The position numbers and the translations under genes were made by a program. The notes under the pieces were generated by a model. That model made no database searches and was not told the DNA's origin. It was given only the letters and a program-made list of their open reading frames with translations. Shown here in pieces: positions 39,665 to 49,887 of a stretch of DNA of 64,000 bases. The DNA is from Hydractinia symbiolongicarpus (lineage: Eukaryota; Cnidaria; Hydrozoa; Anthoathecata; Hydractiniidae). Positions within the stretch are counted from its first letter, which is position 1. Every line of letters begins with the position of its first letter. Location: positions 9,796,001 through 9,860,000 of the forward strand of contig NC_079887.1 in assembly GCF_029227915.1 (NCBI RefSeq), given 5' to 3'.

Positions 39665-39717
39665 GTTAGTGAATAACTTCTGTGCAAACACTTTCTCTAT
39701 ATTTAGTTCATTTTTAC
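39661..39717 (-). other. ANKFY1: ANKFY1 first exon (5' UTR plus ATGG)
   Basis: On the minus strand a T-rich tract ending TTTTTAG precedes this 57-base exon, so it is probably an internal 5' exon or a splice-leader acceptor. It carries a two-codon upstream ORF (ATG AAC TAA), then CACTAACATGG before the donor GTAAGG. The frame of the main ATG is open to the start of this exon. The coding start was chosen because MGDSEAAKLQKHLNLLRQ lines up with the vertebrate N-terminus. Confidence 0.65.
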
Positions 39718-39813
39718 CTAAAAACAAAAAAAAACGAAAACCAATCTGAAAATACTCTAGCAGGAATCAGGATACTCGTTATTGTTGTAATTCATTATGA
39801 TTATTTTAATATA

Positions 39814-39946
39814 CCTATATTATAATGCCCGTATACGTCTGTCTGTCACGCAAAATGGTAGCTTAGCTGCGCAAGTAGCGAGACGCACGCAATGCTGTAT
39901 AAAAAGGACGAGCAAACCCTTGGATTTTTCTACGGCCTAACAACTA
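39814..39946 (+). mobile_element. Helitron-like miniature element, eroded ends
   Basis: The body is very similar to the 20116 copy, with TATATTATAATGCCCG, CGTCTGTCTGTC, ACGCAAAATGGTAGCTTAGC and the GAGACGCACGCAATGC block. The ends are mutated: CC instead of TC at the start, and AACTAGAC at the end. It lies just upstream of ANKFY1 exon 1. Confidence 0.6.
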
Positions 39947-41099
39947 GACATATATATTATTAGTTTCGTTGTTAACAAAAAAAAAATTCAATGGTCTTTG
40001 GGTTAAATTTTTCTCCCGCAGAGTATTGTTTTTAAACAATGTTTCTTTTGTTTTTAACACGAAGTAATTTTTTTCGCGCAATTTGAAAGGAACTCGCTAT
40101 CCTATTGTTTTTTGAAGGAAAGCAATTATTTTTGCAAGTTGAGCGTATGCGTATGCTTACATCTGAACTGTACTGTATTTTTGGCAGCACCGGTAGCTAC
40201 GCAGACTAAATAAAATTTGTGGTGATCCAATGACGTTTTTACAATTTTGTTTCTCAGTATATAACGTGATTGTAAGGTCCGATGCTAGCATCTTTTTAAT
40301 GAGACAAAATTATATTTGCAAGAATATGCAACATAAATGCTCGTTCCTTCTACAAGAGAGAGGTGGAGAGAAACCCAGGATAATTTTTTTCACCCTCAGG
40401 AAATCGGAATAGTTAAGGCTTGAAAAATTATGCACAAGAGAAACTCTATTTAATATTCTTTAAAGAAGCTTTTAGTTAACTAGGCTGAGGCCGAAGGAAT
40501 TTGTACCTTTGTACTGTCGTCTGTATCTCAGGTGTACCATGCGGGAAAATTTCATAACTCATTATTCCTTACTTTGCCCCTCCTCCTACTAGCTTGAACC
40601 CGAAACCCTCAGAGCACGAACTGGAACTACAGCGCTGAAAGACAACCTCTGGAGACTGGGACATATATCCAAATGAAGCAACGCTTGATCACACAACTTT
40701 GTATGGCACGCATTGGAACAAAGGCCCTTCAAAATTTAAATTAACACATTACATTACATTTAAAAACATTCAAAAAAAGAACACTTTCGATCAATTGCGA
40801 CATCAATTGAAATAACGCAATAACGCAATGCATTGAGTATATTTCATTTCTTTCTTTGTGGAACTGTGATGAATATGTTCATCATTTATGTATATTGAAT
40901 ATTTAATTATTTTTTTATTTATCTTATTATTAATGTTTTACTATACCGGTTCAGAAATTTTTTCATGCAGGGTTAAAGAATGTGGTTCAGGGGCGACTTA
41001 AAATCAGAGGGTCAGGAAATAAAGCATGACGACATGCGCGGTGATTCGAGTTGTTGTTGGAAATCCTCAGTGATGATGGTGTGGTGATGTGCGAAGTAT

Positions 41100-42515
41100 G
41101 TCAGAGGGGTTTATTAAGATATTCTTTGAGTGATTACTTCAATTACTACAATCTTACTAAAAAAATTATCTCACTATGGTATTCGGGGCATCCCACTTTC
41201 TTTAATTAGGTCTTTTTTAACAAATAGAAAACAATTTGTATGTATCAATAACTCTATCTCTTCTCAGAAATTTATCAACCATGGTGTACCACAGGGGTCT
41301 GTACTTGGTCCACTTTTATTTTTAGTGTACATAAATGATCATTTTGCTATCAATTATTTTTTAGTTCACCTTTTTGCTGCACATTGGTAAATCGCCTAAA
41401 CAACTCACCAAGCATTTAAATATAGATCTTAAACTCTTATGTCACTGGCTTAATGCCAATAAGATTTCTCTCAACAAAACAAAGACCGAATATGTTATTT
41501 TTAAAGTCCTTTTAAGCCACTTCATTTCAACTTTAAATTAAATGTTAATGGTACAAAAATCTATTCCAGTGATCAAGTCAAATATCTTGGAATCATTCTA
41601 GACTATGACCTAAACTGGAAATCACAAATTAATAATACCATTATTTGTCTAAAGAAAGCTAGCCAAAATCTGTCACCTTGTCTCCAAAAATATACTTCTG
41701 CTGATTTACTATGCCATCTTTTATTCACGTATTTTATACTGTTCACAAGTTTGGAGTCAAAAATCTTACACATCGTATTGAGATTCTCCAAAATCATGCT
41801 ATCCGACTCATTTCTTTTTGAACGCCCTACACACCACTCAGTTCACCCTACTCCAATCTTGGACTTATCAAGTTTTCCGACATGATCTCTATGCAAAATA
41901 TCATTTTTCTGCACAACTTAGCTCATAATAGCCTTCCTGACACTATCAAAGATACTTTTTCCATTAACTTTTCTCATGATCAACACACTTGTGCTGACCA
42001 ACAAGGGCTTTTAAAATTACCTTTTGTTTTTTCAACATCATTTGGGAAAAAGTCTATTAGATTTCCCTCTTTAAAATCGTGGAATGAGGTACAAAAATCT
42101 TTTCCTTTTCGACTTCTTAGTAAATCTGCTTCTGAGATCAAACCTATCCTATTTCAGCATTTCTTAAAGAGCTACTAAATTTTATTATATTTTTAACTGT
42201 ATCAGCCTCCATATTTTTTGCATCATGCCTTGTACTTTGATTTTTCTTGGTAAATTCCTATTTGACTAGACTTATCTACATAAACTCCTACCTTTGTGTT
42301 TTGTATTAGTCCCAGTCCTGTCTTGTATTTTGTCCTTTTTTGTGATGTCCTGTTTCTTAGGTGGTAACCACTTTCATTTAAGCTATTTTGCTTTGTGGTG
42401 ATCTCCTTTCAATAGACTTATTTACAACAATACTTATATAATCATTTTTCTATAAAATCATGTACTTTTTGTCAATTGATGAATAAATTATTTACTTACT
42501 TACTTTACTTACTAT
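41100..42515 (+). mobile_element. 5'-truncated non-LTR retrotransposon (CR1/Jockey-like RT relic)
   Basis: An open segment from 41130 encodes the back half of a reverse transcriptase: HYGIRG, FLTNRKQFV, then NHGVPQGSVLGPLLFLVYIND, the fingers-palm region typical of CR1/Jockey-group LINEs. The catalytic FADD box expected soon after is not recognisable. The frame then shifts several times, with pieces such as LNANKISLNKTKTEY and YLGIILDYDLNWKSQI. A final open piece at 41882-42178 ends PILFQHFLKSY. The 3' end carries AATAAATTA and a TTACTTACTTAC tail at about 42487-42513. It is a dead insertion upstream of ANKFY1. Confidence 0.8.
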
Positions 42516-44235
42516 TTTCATTCTCTGGAGGGAAAGTGAAGACAAAAATGAAAATTTTTTAAATAATGAAAAATTTATGCGGTAGTAAATATAAATGCGG
42601 GCGGCTGACAGTAAACTGAGGTCCTTTGGCCTAATATTTTTTTCCCTAATACACCTTTACGATAATTTAATTGTACATGCGTTCCTACGGCTCTCCCTCG
42701 TTTTACAATATTGGAAAAAAGGAGGTCAAAATCGTGTTTTTATGAGAGTTTGTTAGAGACAAAAGCGTGTTTTCTCCAGTTTTTTAACTTCCGTCGTATC
42801 AATTTCTTTCAAATTTTAAGGAAACGTTAATAATAATAAGATACAACTGATGTGTACTTTTCATTAAAAACAAAACGCAACAAGAAAAGTTATCACGAAA
42901 AAACGTGTTTTCTCATTAATAAACTCTTATAAAAGTGTGATGTCTACCTCCTCCGATCGCAAATTAAGCTGCGATGGAGTGTTAGTTTTCCTGAATTATC
43001 GTAAAGATTTTTAGGTTATATCTTTAAAATGCTTCTTCCAGCGCAAAAGCTAAGCTTACGGAGGAAAGAAAAGGAAAGGAAGGAAACCATAGCACTCCCT
43101 TAGTATAGTACCAGGAAACTCCCGACTGCTGTCTCACACACAAACGGGCTTCCCTCCATCGCTCCTTATTTTACCTTAAGCACATCGCTAATTTGCGGAA
43201 CGGATTGTCAAATGTGACATTTTTATTTGTATTGGATGTGTTTGTATAAATATTCTTAAAGTTCCAGATAAATGTTATGGCTTAGGCAATAAGAAATTAA
43301 AAGAATAAAAAATTTGAAATCAATTGGCGAAATTTAAATAATTTTTTTTATAATTTAAATAAGATAAATACATGGGAATTTTGGAGATACTTTTAACTGA
43401 CTAGAAAACATAATTTGGTACCTACGCTCTTCCACTTCGCTGAAATGGCGGGTTGGAAAGCTAGCGCTAAATCTCGATAAATTTGTTTGCTCTATTACAT
43501 ATCATCAGACTGTAAGATTTAATTAGCTTAGGTGACTACAGCAATATGGTAGGTAGTGTTTTTTTCCCATTATTGTTGCACACGATGGATTAGCTTGTTT
43601 TTTAATTGGGTGTCCCTACTCTCCAGTGTGGAGGTTCGAAGTATCGTATGTTGTGTAGTAGAGAAAGAATGTTGTGTGGGTAAAAGGATGACCTAATAAA
43701 CAAGGGCTTCATCAGATGGACAGGCCTTGTTTCTTATACTGCTTTCTGCTCAGGTAGTGAAATTGATTCGTGATAGAATCAAAACAATCCGACCTGGTGG
43801 TGGTCGGTCATTATGAAGGGTTTGTTTATAACGCATGAGTTACCTCTATACAATTCTTTCTCGATTTGTTTTTTGGCCATGCTTAACAGATTTGGTAAGT
43901 GATCAATAACACAAACCACATGCGATTATTAGCGAGGTGAAAAAGGAAAGGGAAAAATGTGCCGTCTCATTGCTAAAGAAGACTAAGTCACATGATCTTA
44001 TGGGTAAATAAAATTGGTAGGTGAAAGGCACCTGTAATGGTGAGATTTTAATTGGTTGAGAGCACCACTGCGCTTCAGGTGAGTGTAGCAAATAAAAAAA
44101 GTAAAACAAAGCAGAGGGGCCGTGCTGGAGACGTAAAACACACACCACGCCTAGGGGTAATCTGGATGAACAGAAAACTTGGCTAACGAACAAGCTAGCG
44201 TGTATGTACAGTGCAATCAGTTGATAAATTCAGTC
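42516..44235. other. Intergenic region, nothing recognisable
   Basis: AT-rich DNA with short open frames in all phases and no conserved motif. An ATG immediately followed by a good donor sequence (ATG then GTGAGA) sits at about 44036-44044 and is one of several possible sources of the missing MND1 start, but nothing else supports it. Confidence 0.4.
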
Positions 44236-44324
44236 TTTTTCAGGAGAGGCGTGCGATCGCACGCGCACGCCTTGACACACGCCTAAATCGTTTCAGGCGT
44301 GTGATTAATCACACGCCTGAAAAA
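44236..44324. mobile_element. Palindromic MITE-like element
   Basis: The element is bounded by TTTTTCAGG at 44236 and its complement CCTGAAAAA at 44316. Inside lie a perfect 16-bp palindrome, GCGTGCGATCGCACGC (44249-44264), and a perfect 32-bp palindrome (44291-44322) centred on ATTAAT with arms TTTCAGGCGTGTGATT and AATCACACGCCTGAAA. AGGCGTG and CACGCCT alternate several times. It is far more GC-rich than its surroundings. No coding capacity. Confidence 0.6.
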
Positions 44325-45263
44325 TAAATATTGAGTTTTCAAAATCAACCTTTAAAATCCATTTCGTAGCGTGCAATGGCAGCCCTCGAAAGAATTTTTG
44401 AATACTCGTCAGACAAAACGTCCGATAGATATCCGCCATGGTCGGACACTTTTAGATCTCCGAAATTATTGAATAGTCCTGGTCTTTTAATCCATGAGCA
44501 AGCCTATTCATAGCCAACCTGATCATCCTCACCGACTCCTGACTTAGTTAAAAGAACTACGTAGACATAAATCTCTTTTGCCTGGCCCCTTTGTCGTTGG
44601 TAACCAGGTCTAACACAAGAAATCCAGCCATGCGGTTCTTAACTAATGCGAAGGTGAACGCCGACGGAGCACGGATGAAGCAAGCCTGCAAAACTGCACT
44701 TACAGGCGGAATACACATTTTATCATGGATTTAATTGTAGATAATTTCTTCAGGTCCGAATTTAATGGATTTTTCTTTATGCCTGTAAAAATGAAACACA
44801 CGTTGAAGTTTTAAGCCACGTGGATAAAGATTTTTTCGTGACTTGAAAACAAGCATATTTTTGCCTATTTGGTTGTGATGACCTGAAAAGTGAACAATAA
44901 ATATAAAAATGACAGTATAGTCATGCATACTATTTCGGACATGTAGATAAGGAAGTTAAGATTGAGAGAGTCGCTATACCAGTAGACACTCGATCATCGT
45001 GTTTGGGGTTCACGATTTAAAACTTCCCCCACTTTTCTACCGCAAAATGAATACGCAACAAAAAATAACCTCGGAGCCTGTGTCGTATGCGTAACATTCT
45101 TTGCACATGCGCTTTACATCGCACGCGTTACTTGATTTACACGTGCGAATCATCACACACCTACTCAAATATTCCTGAAAAAGACTGTAAATTGTGCACA
45201 AGGGTAGAATCTACTAAACAGGGGTAAAGGAAATGTTGAAGGTACTCATACACCCTTTCCTTT

Positions 45264-46380
45264 CGTGTATACAGACTCTCGAAACGTGGGTACACCGCAG
45301 AGCTGCAAGAAAGATGAGGTTTACCATTGCCAAGTTTGCGAATCACAACGTAGTCTAACCAGACATTGCAATGTTAAGCATGCCTTGTCAGAAATGCCAG
45401 ATGCTAGCCCTTTTCTGTCCGTGCCAAAATTGTCAAAAGAAGAAAAAATTCTAAAGAAGCTACATCCATTAACATTAAAATTAATGGTGAAAAAAAGTGC
45501 TGAGTTTTGGTGACAGATGTTTACCTGAATCAGCAAGATGTATGTTTTCAGAGGATAAATTTAAATTTTCAACTGATGAAGCTGTTGAACTTTGGAACAA
45601 AACAAAGCCCCTTATTGAAAGTTTTCATGGTGATGCTGAGGATTTTTATTCTCATTTTTATGGCTTACTAGGGGATAATCTTCTACCCTTAAAGTTTGAA
45701 GATGTGACTTTAGGCAACATTTTATTAACTAAAGTTGCTAATCACATTTTAATTCACCTCTCAGGAACCGATAAAGTTATGGTGTCTCTTCCTGATACTG
45801 TTTTGGCGATTACTGAAAATGAGCTGAAAAGTTTGCAATATATAGCTGGATTTATTGTACATAAGCTTCACACTAAATTCCGTTTCTCAAAGAAGTGTAC
45901 TGATTACAACAAGCAGACTATTTTAATTTTACAGGCATGCAAAGTTGACTGTGACAATTCACAGACATTGATCAATATACGGGACAAAGGTGAGGATGCT
46001 GTTGTGTTTCATGCCTGTAGAAACAGTAGCGAAGAGTTTTTATGCAACATATCGCGAAGATGGAGAGAACTCTGAGAAATGGAGAACACGGTAAATTTCG
46101 AAAATTAAATTGACATAACATAGGACACACCCATCCATCTCTGGAATGCTAAGAATTTTGAACAAGAAGTCAACGTGGTATGAAAATCACGCCTTTGGTT
46201 GCGCATTTAAAAACGATTTTCCTTCTGGAACATATGCTCACGTTGTATACAAGAGTTCGGAGTTTTTCATATGCAAGAGATATATGTGAAAAACACAAAG
46301 CTGCTAAGAAGGCTGCAAAAAAGAGATTACTAAGAACTGAAATAAAGAAATCAAGCAGCAGCACAGACATGGGACACTGA
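45264..46380 (+). pseudogene. Transposon-derived zinc-finger ORF relic
   Basis: Three open pieces follow each other in different frames. Piece 1 (45265-45513) has a C2H2-like CQVC...RHCNVKH finger. Piece 2 (45497-46075) contains ELKSLQYIAGFIVHKL, a pattern I associate with C-terminal parts of P-element/THAP9-like and related cnidarian transposases. Piece 3 (46180-46380) has RSFSYARDICEKHKA and a Lys-rich end with a stop at 46378. The first shift falls next to a run of seven A (about 45489-45495), a plausible decay point. A 3.48-kb DNA transposon begins eight bases after the last stop. The exact family is uncertain. Confidence 0.5.
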
Positions 46381-46960
46381 TTGACTTAGGGATCGTCTCC
46401 GAGATCGTTTCAAAAAAAATCGTTTCAAATCGTTTCATTTTTTAATTAGCATAGCATGTGATACGAATTTGAAACGATTTTAAAGTAATGTTTAATTTTT
46501 TGAAATCGTTTCAGATCGTATGGAAATCGTTTCACTATTTTGTAAATCGTTTTATTAAAAAATAAAATCGTTTCATAATCTTTCAAGATTGTTTTATTAT
46601 ATTCTTGAAATCGTTTCACATAACCATAATTCGTTTCAAAATCGTATCATTATGATCGTTTCAGTATATTTATTTTAGATCGTTTCAAAATCGTTTCAAG
46701 GTGTTTGTTTTACATTCTTTTAACATAAAAGAAATTATTAATCTAATAAAGGTCTCTCCATAAAACCTACGCGCTGTCACATAGGTAAATTTCTACATCG
46801 TAAAAAATCGCGTATATAAAAACATTATTTATAAAGATTTGCTTTCGGAAATTGTTTCAGCATATTTATTTGAGATCGTTTCAGGATGTTTGATTTAATT
46901 TTTTTTTTACATAAGAAGAATAAAAGCAATAATTATTAATAGAACTCATTACGTTAGGGC

Positions 46961-47205
46961 ATCATTAGGTTGTATATCGCAGAAGTCGCCGGTGACATGC
47001 TTCGAAAATGCTTGTCACCGGCACAGTTTAACATAAAGCAAAACTGTACAGGAGACTCAATTGTTAGAGTCTTCGCAGAACATCTCTTCTCACAAAACCG
47101 AGGCCAGGGCTGACTTATTGCCTGCTGTGTCGTGTGGGAGAAAGAACTTCTGGACTTCTTTTTAATACGATATACAATTTTTTCGATTATTATTACGAAT
47201 CGAAT
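46961..47205. repeat. Dispersed repeat of about 220 bp, copy 2
   Basis: This is the partner of 37494-37713, located inside the 3.48-kb transposon, left of its ORFs. Here the hairpin GCCGGTGACA...TGTCACCGGC around TGCTTCGAAAATGC is perfect. It carries about 20 extra bases (CTTCTGGACTTCTTTTTAAT) near the right end that copy 1 lacks. Confidence 0.75.
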
Positions 47206-47510
47206 GGTACCACAGTATTTCAGTAGCCTGAGTGATTTTAGTTAGTGATAATGGCTTAACTTACTTAAAATAGATTTTTTTTCTCTGTAAACACCAGCTG
47301 TTTATTGACGTCATCTATCTATCTATCTAACGTCGAGAGCGTGTTTACGTTTTTCGGGGGCACTTGCCTATGACAAACTTTTTTAACTATCGCTAATATA
47401 ACGACGTGGGAGAAAAGAAAGAGAATAAATTTTTGCTGAAATATCATAACAAACACTATTTACACACTTTTTATAAAAACATATACAAAAATAACGGTAT
47501 GTTAATGATT

Positions 47511-48386
47511 TTATTCGTTCATTACGTTGTTTTCTTTTTCTTCCAACATTTTTTTGACAACAACCCTTTTTTTTATTTGTCTACATTTTAAATTAACAAG
47601 TTCGTTCATATTTGTAATGGTTTCAAAATCGTCTTTAAAATTTTTTCTAGCCAGTGAAAGTATTGTTTTTAGTCGATTTGGAGAGAGGGCTGTTTTCTTT
47701 ATGACCTCTCCATCATAAGTTCTTTTCCCTCCCTCCACGCTGCCATGCGCCAATTCGATTTCGGAATATTGCCGCTCTAATTCCGCTTTAATAAATCCAG
47801 AGCAGCGATTAACCAGAGCTCTTTTTTTCTTTAGACATGGTGTTGAAGTTTGCCTTTCAATAGGGATAGGAGGATTTTCATATGTATTATTAATTAATAC
47901 ATTTTGAGTCGGTGAAGTGAAATTAATATCCGACGCATGGCTGTCTTCCACTGGCGTTTGACTTAGTATCGATTTCCACAAATACGTTTCACTTTCATCG
48001 GAATTAATTGACGATGCTACCAACTCGGTGAATGAGGGTTCTCGATTTTTCTGCACCGTGTCCCTGATAACTGGCTCTTTGTCCCTGCTAATTGGCTGCA
48101 AGTTGTGATTGTTAAGGCGTTTTTGAATTTTTGTTTTTAAGTTTTTTTCAATATTTCCAGTATTCTGTAACAATGTCTCCACTTTTTCGTCGATGTTTGA
48201 TACGACGCCCTCTAAAATTTGTACATCATTTTTCACGACTATTAACTCGTTCTTTATGTTTTTCATTTCAGCTAATAGTTCCATCAATAAGCTTCCTACG
48301 TCTGTATCGCAATTACTTGTAATCAGTGGCAATTTTTTTACTGGAGGACTATCAAAGACAACTGATAGAGAATTCAGCGCGTTAGT
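47511..48386 (-). CDS. Transposon ORF with coiled coil and possible BEN-like domain
   Basis: The frame is open from the AG at about 48387 (CTGCAG, a plausible 3' splice site) to the stop at 47511. It encodes about 290 residues: an N-terminal coiled coil (LLMELLAEMKNIKNEL and following), a polar middle and a C-terminal segment with GGKRTYDG, ALSPNRLKTIL and VNLKCRQIKKR. The last part resembles the end of BEN DNA-binding domains, but I hold that call loosely. It lies directly downstream of the ORF at 48382-49158 in another frame, so the two could be spliced exons of one protein or two proteins of one transposon. Confidence 0.5.
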   Translation of the reverse strand, partial: TNALNSLSVVFDSPPVKKLPLITSNCDTDVGSLLMELLAEMKNIKNELIVVKNDVQILEGVVSNIDEKVETLLQNTGNIEKNLKTKIQKRLNNHNLQPISRDKEPVIRDTVQKNREPSFTELVASSINSDESETYLWKSILSQTPVEDSHASDINFTSPTQNVLINNTYENPPIPIERQTSTPCLKKKRALVNRCSGFIKAELERQYSEIELAHGSVEGGKRTYDGEVIKKTALSPNRLKTILSLARKNFKDDFETITNMNELVNLKCRQIKKRVVVKKMLEEKENNVMNE

Positions 48387-49158
48387 TGCTGCAGGAAACT
48401 AACCACGACGGAAAAAGTTTTACAGTTAAATTTCCATTTCTTGGCCATTTAATTTTTTTTCTTTTGAGTTTGTCTTCACATATTTCCGCTTTGCTGTTGA
48501 TAAAATTTGTCACTGTGTCTCCTTCAGACAATGACCGTTTTCTTGTTTTTCGAAACAAAGGTTTAGGAATGGAAAATGATCGACTCCTCTTTAACTTTGT
48601 CCGGAGTACTTGATAACCAGCAGGTACCAGTTTGCAATTCGCATGTGGGAAATCATGATCATCAAAATTTGGGGCGTCCTTTTTTAAATAAAAAGTTCGA
48701 TGTCTGCTACAACGGCTGGTTGCCGGGATCCCAACCTCCACCTTGTTTTTGTTGTCTACTGACAAACAAAGTGTGTCAACATCGCAAAGAGTCGCCATCT
48801 GGTTCACTATGCTCACTTGAGCGCTTGTATAATGGAAATCTGGATGAAGCCTTTTTTCCATTGTGTTCCGTTTTGGCGGAACACGAGCATCTACCAAGTT
48901 TTTAAATCTCCTGCTCGAAGTTGTTTTTCGACGTGGCGGTACCATCAGTCTATGGATGGTATTTCTACTTACGGTGATACCCAGTGTACTTTTTACATGA
49001 CGAGCAATGTCCTGTAAAGTTACGCCATTTGTATACATCGTATCGCTTCGACGTCGAAGATGTGCTCCAGCTGAGCTTTGTTCGACAAAATTTCTTATGC
49101 ATGGAACAAGATCGTGGTGTTTTATATGCGTGGAACGATTTTTATCTTTGCTTGTCAT
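48382..49158 (-). CDS. Transposon ORF, HTH plus probable DDE-type start
   Basis: The ATG at 49158 follows a TTTTTAG acceptor-like tract. The protein (about 258 aa) has a basic N-terminus, then VTLQDIARHVKSTLGITVSR, which looks like a helix-turn-helix. After a basic linker comes DTLCLSVDNKNKVEVG, reminiscent of the first-Asp strand of RNase-H-fold transposases, then a Cys/His/Asp-rich region and a Lys/Arg-rich tail. It has no confident family assignment. The frame shows no break over about 800 bp inside a repeat-dense element, which suggests recent activity. Confidence 0.5.
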   Translation of the reverse strand: MTSKDKNRSTHIKHHDLVPCIRNFVEQSSAGAHLRRRSDTMYTNGVTLQDIARHVKSTLGITVSRNTIHRLMVPPRRKTTSSRRFKNLVDARVPPKRNTMEKRLHPDFHYTSAQVSIVNQMATLCDVDTLCLSVDNKNKVEVGIPATSRCSRHRTFYLKKDAPNFDDHDFPHANCKLVPAGYQVLRTKLKRSRSFSIPKPLFRKTRKRSLSEGDTVTNFINSKAEICEDKLKRKKIKWPRNGNLTVKLFPSWLVSCSN

Positions 49159-49290
49159 TTCTAAAAACAAAAGAAAAAGCTGCATAAAAAATTAAAAAAA
49201 GGCACACCATTTCTCTTCGCGTTATCAAGATTTCTAAAAGAAAGTCTGAATAAAAAAACAAGAACAAAACAACGGTGCCGCGTACTGAAT

Positions 49291-49416
49291 TTAAAATAAA
49301 TCCAAACCTCGATAAAGTTGTTCAACTTTCTCTTCGTCACTATGTTCCGTTTCCGAATCACTGTCGAACATCCAGTCACTATCGTCAGTTTCATAAGTTT
49401 CTGAAATATTTTCCAT
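49291..49416 (-). CDS. Short acidic transposon ORF or first exon
   Basis: From ATG 49416 this encodes about 41 residues, strongly acidic (DDSDWMFDSDSETEHSDEE). It lies just upstream of the HTH ORF in the same orientation. A GAG/GTTTGG site near its end and the TTTTTAG before 49158 could join it to that ORF as a first exon; this is unproven. Confidence 0.35.
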   Translation of the reverse strand: MENISETYETDDSDWMFDSDSETEHSDEEKVEQLYRGLDLF

Positions 49417-49887
49417 TTTAAAGGAAATTGTTAGTTTTAAGAAAAACTGTTTATTTTTAGTTTTGAAAAACTGTTTTACGATATTTACGATAAAAGATGT
49501 TGTTGATGATGTCAATGTTGTGTTGAATAAAAGAAAGAGAAACAATAATTTTACATTTATAAGTTTAATTGGTTTTTAATTAGTTCGACATCGTTTCAAA
49601 ATTCGTTTCAATAACTTCGAAGACTTTTACATCGTATCACAAATAATATTTTGACAATCGTATCAAATCGTTTCAGAATTTTTTCTAATCGTTTCAAAAT
49701 AGTTTCAAAATCGTTTCACAATCGTTTCATTTTTAACAAAATCGTTTCGCAAATAAAATATGAAACATTTAATTCGTTTCATGATACGATTATGAAACGA
49801 TGTAAAATCCATCGTATGGAAATCGTTTCAATTCGTATCAAAACTGAAACGATCTTGGAGACTATCCCTTAGTTTCAGGCATGAACT

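Larger units (their letters stand above)
46386..49871 (-). mobile_element. DNA transposon with 24-bp inverted repeats and TTA target duplication
   Basis: The left end GGGATCGTCTCCGAGATCGT (46389 onward) matches the inverted right end (49868 backward) at 22 of 24 positions. Both ends are flanked by TTA (46386-46388 and 49869-49871), a 3-bp target duplication. About 480 bp at the left and 280 bp at the right are packed with ATCGTTTCA copies, probable transposase-binding subterminal repeats. Minus-strand ORFs at 47511-49416 would encode its proteins. The element is 3480 bp without the duplication. A TTA duplication with GGG ends recalls PIF/Harbinger or CMC-type elements, but the proteins do not clearly match those families. 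A second copy of the dispersed 220-bp repeat sits inside it. Confidence 0.8.

Noticed and set aside
44036-44044. ATG followed by GTGAGA as the MND1 first exon
   Set aside because: It would need an intron of nearly 9 kb, and similar ATG-donor words occur elsewhere; left as a candidate only.
48386-48427. Short intron joining the two main ORFs of the 3.48-kb transposon
   Set aside because: Acceptor CTGCAG is good, but the donor sites I could find give the wrong phase, so I did not join them.
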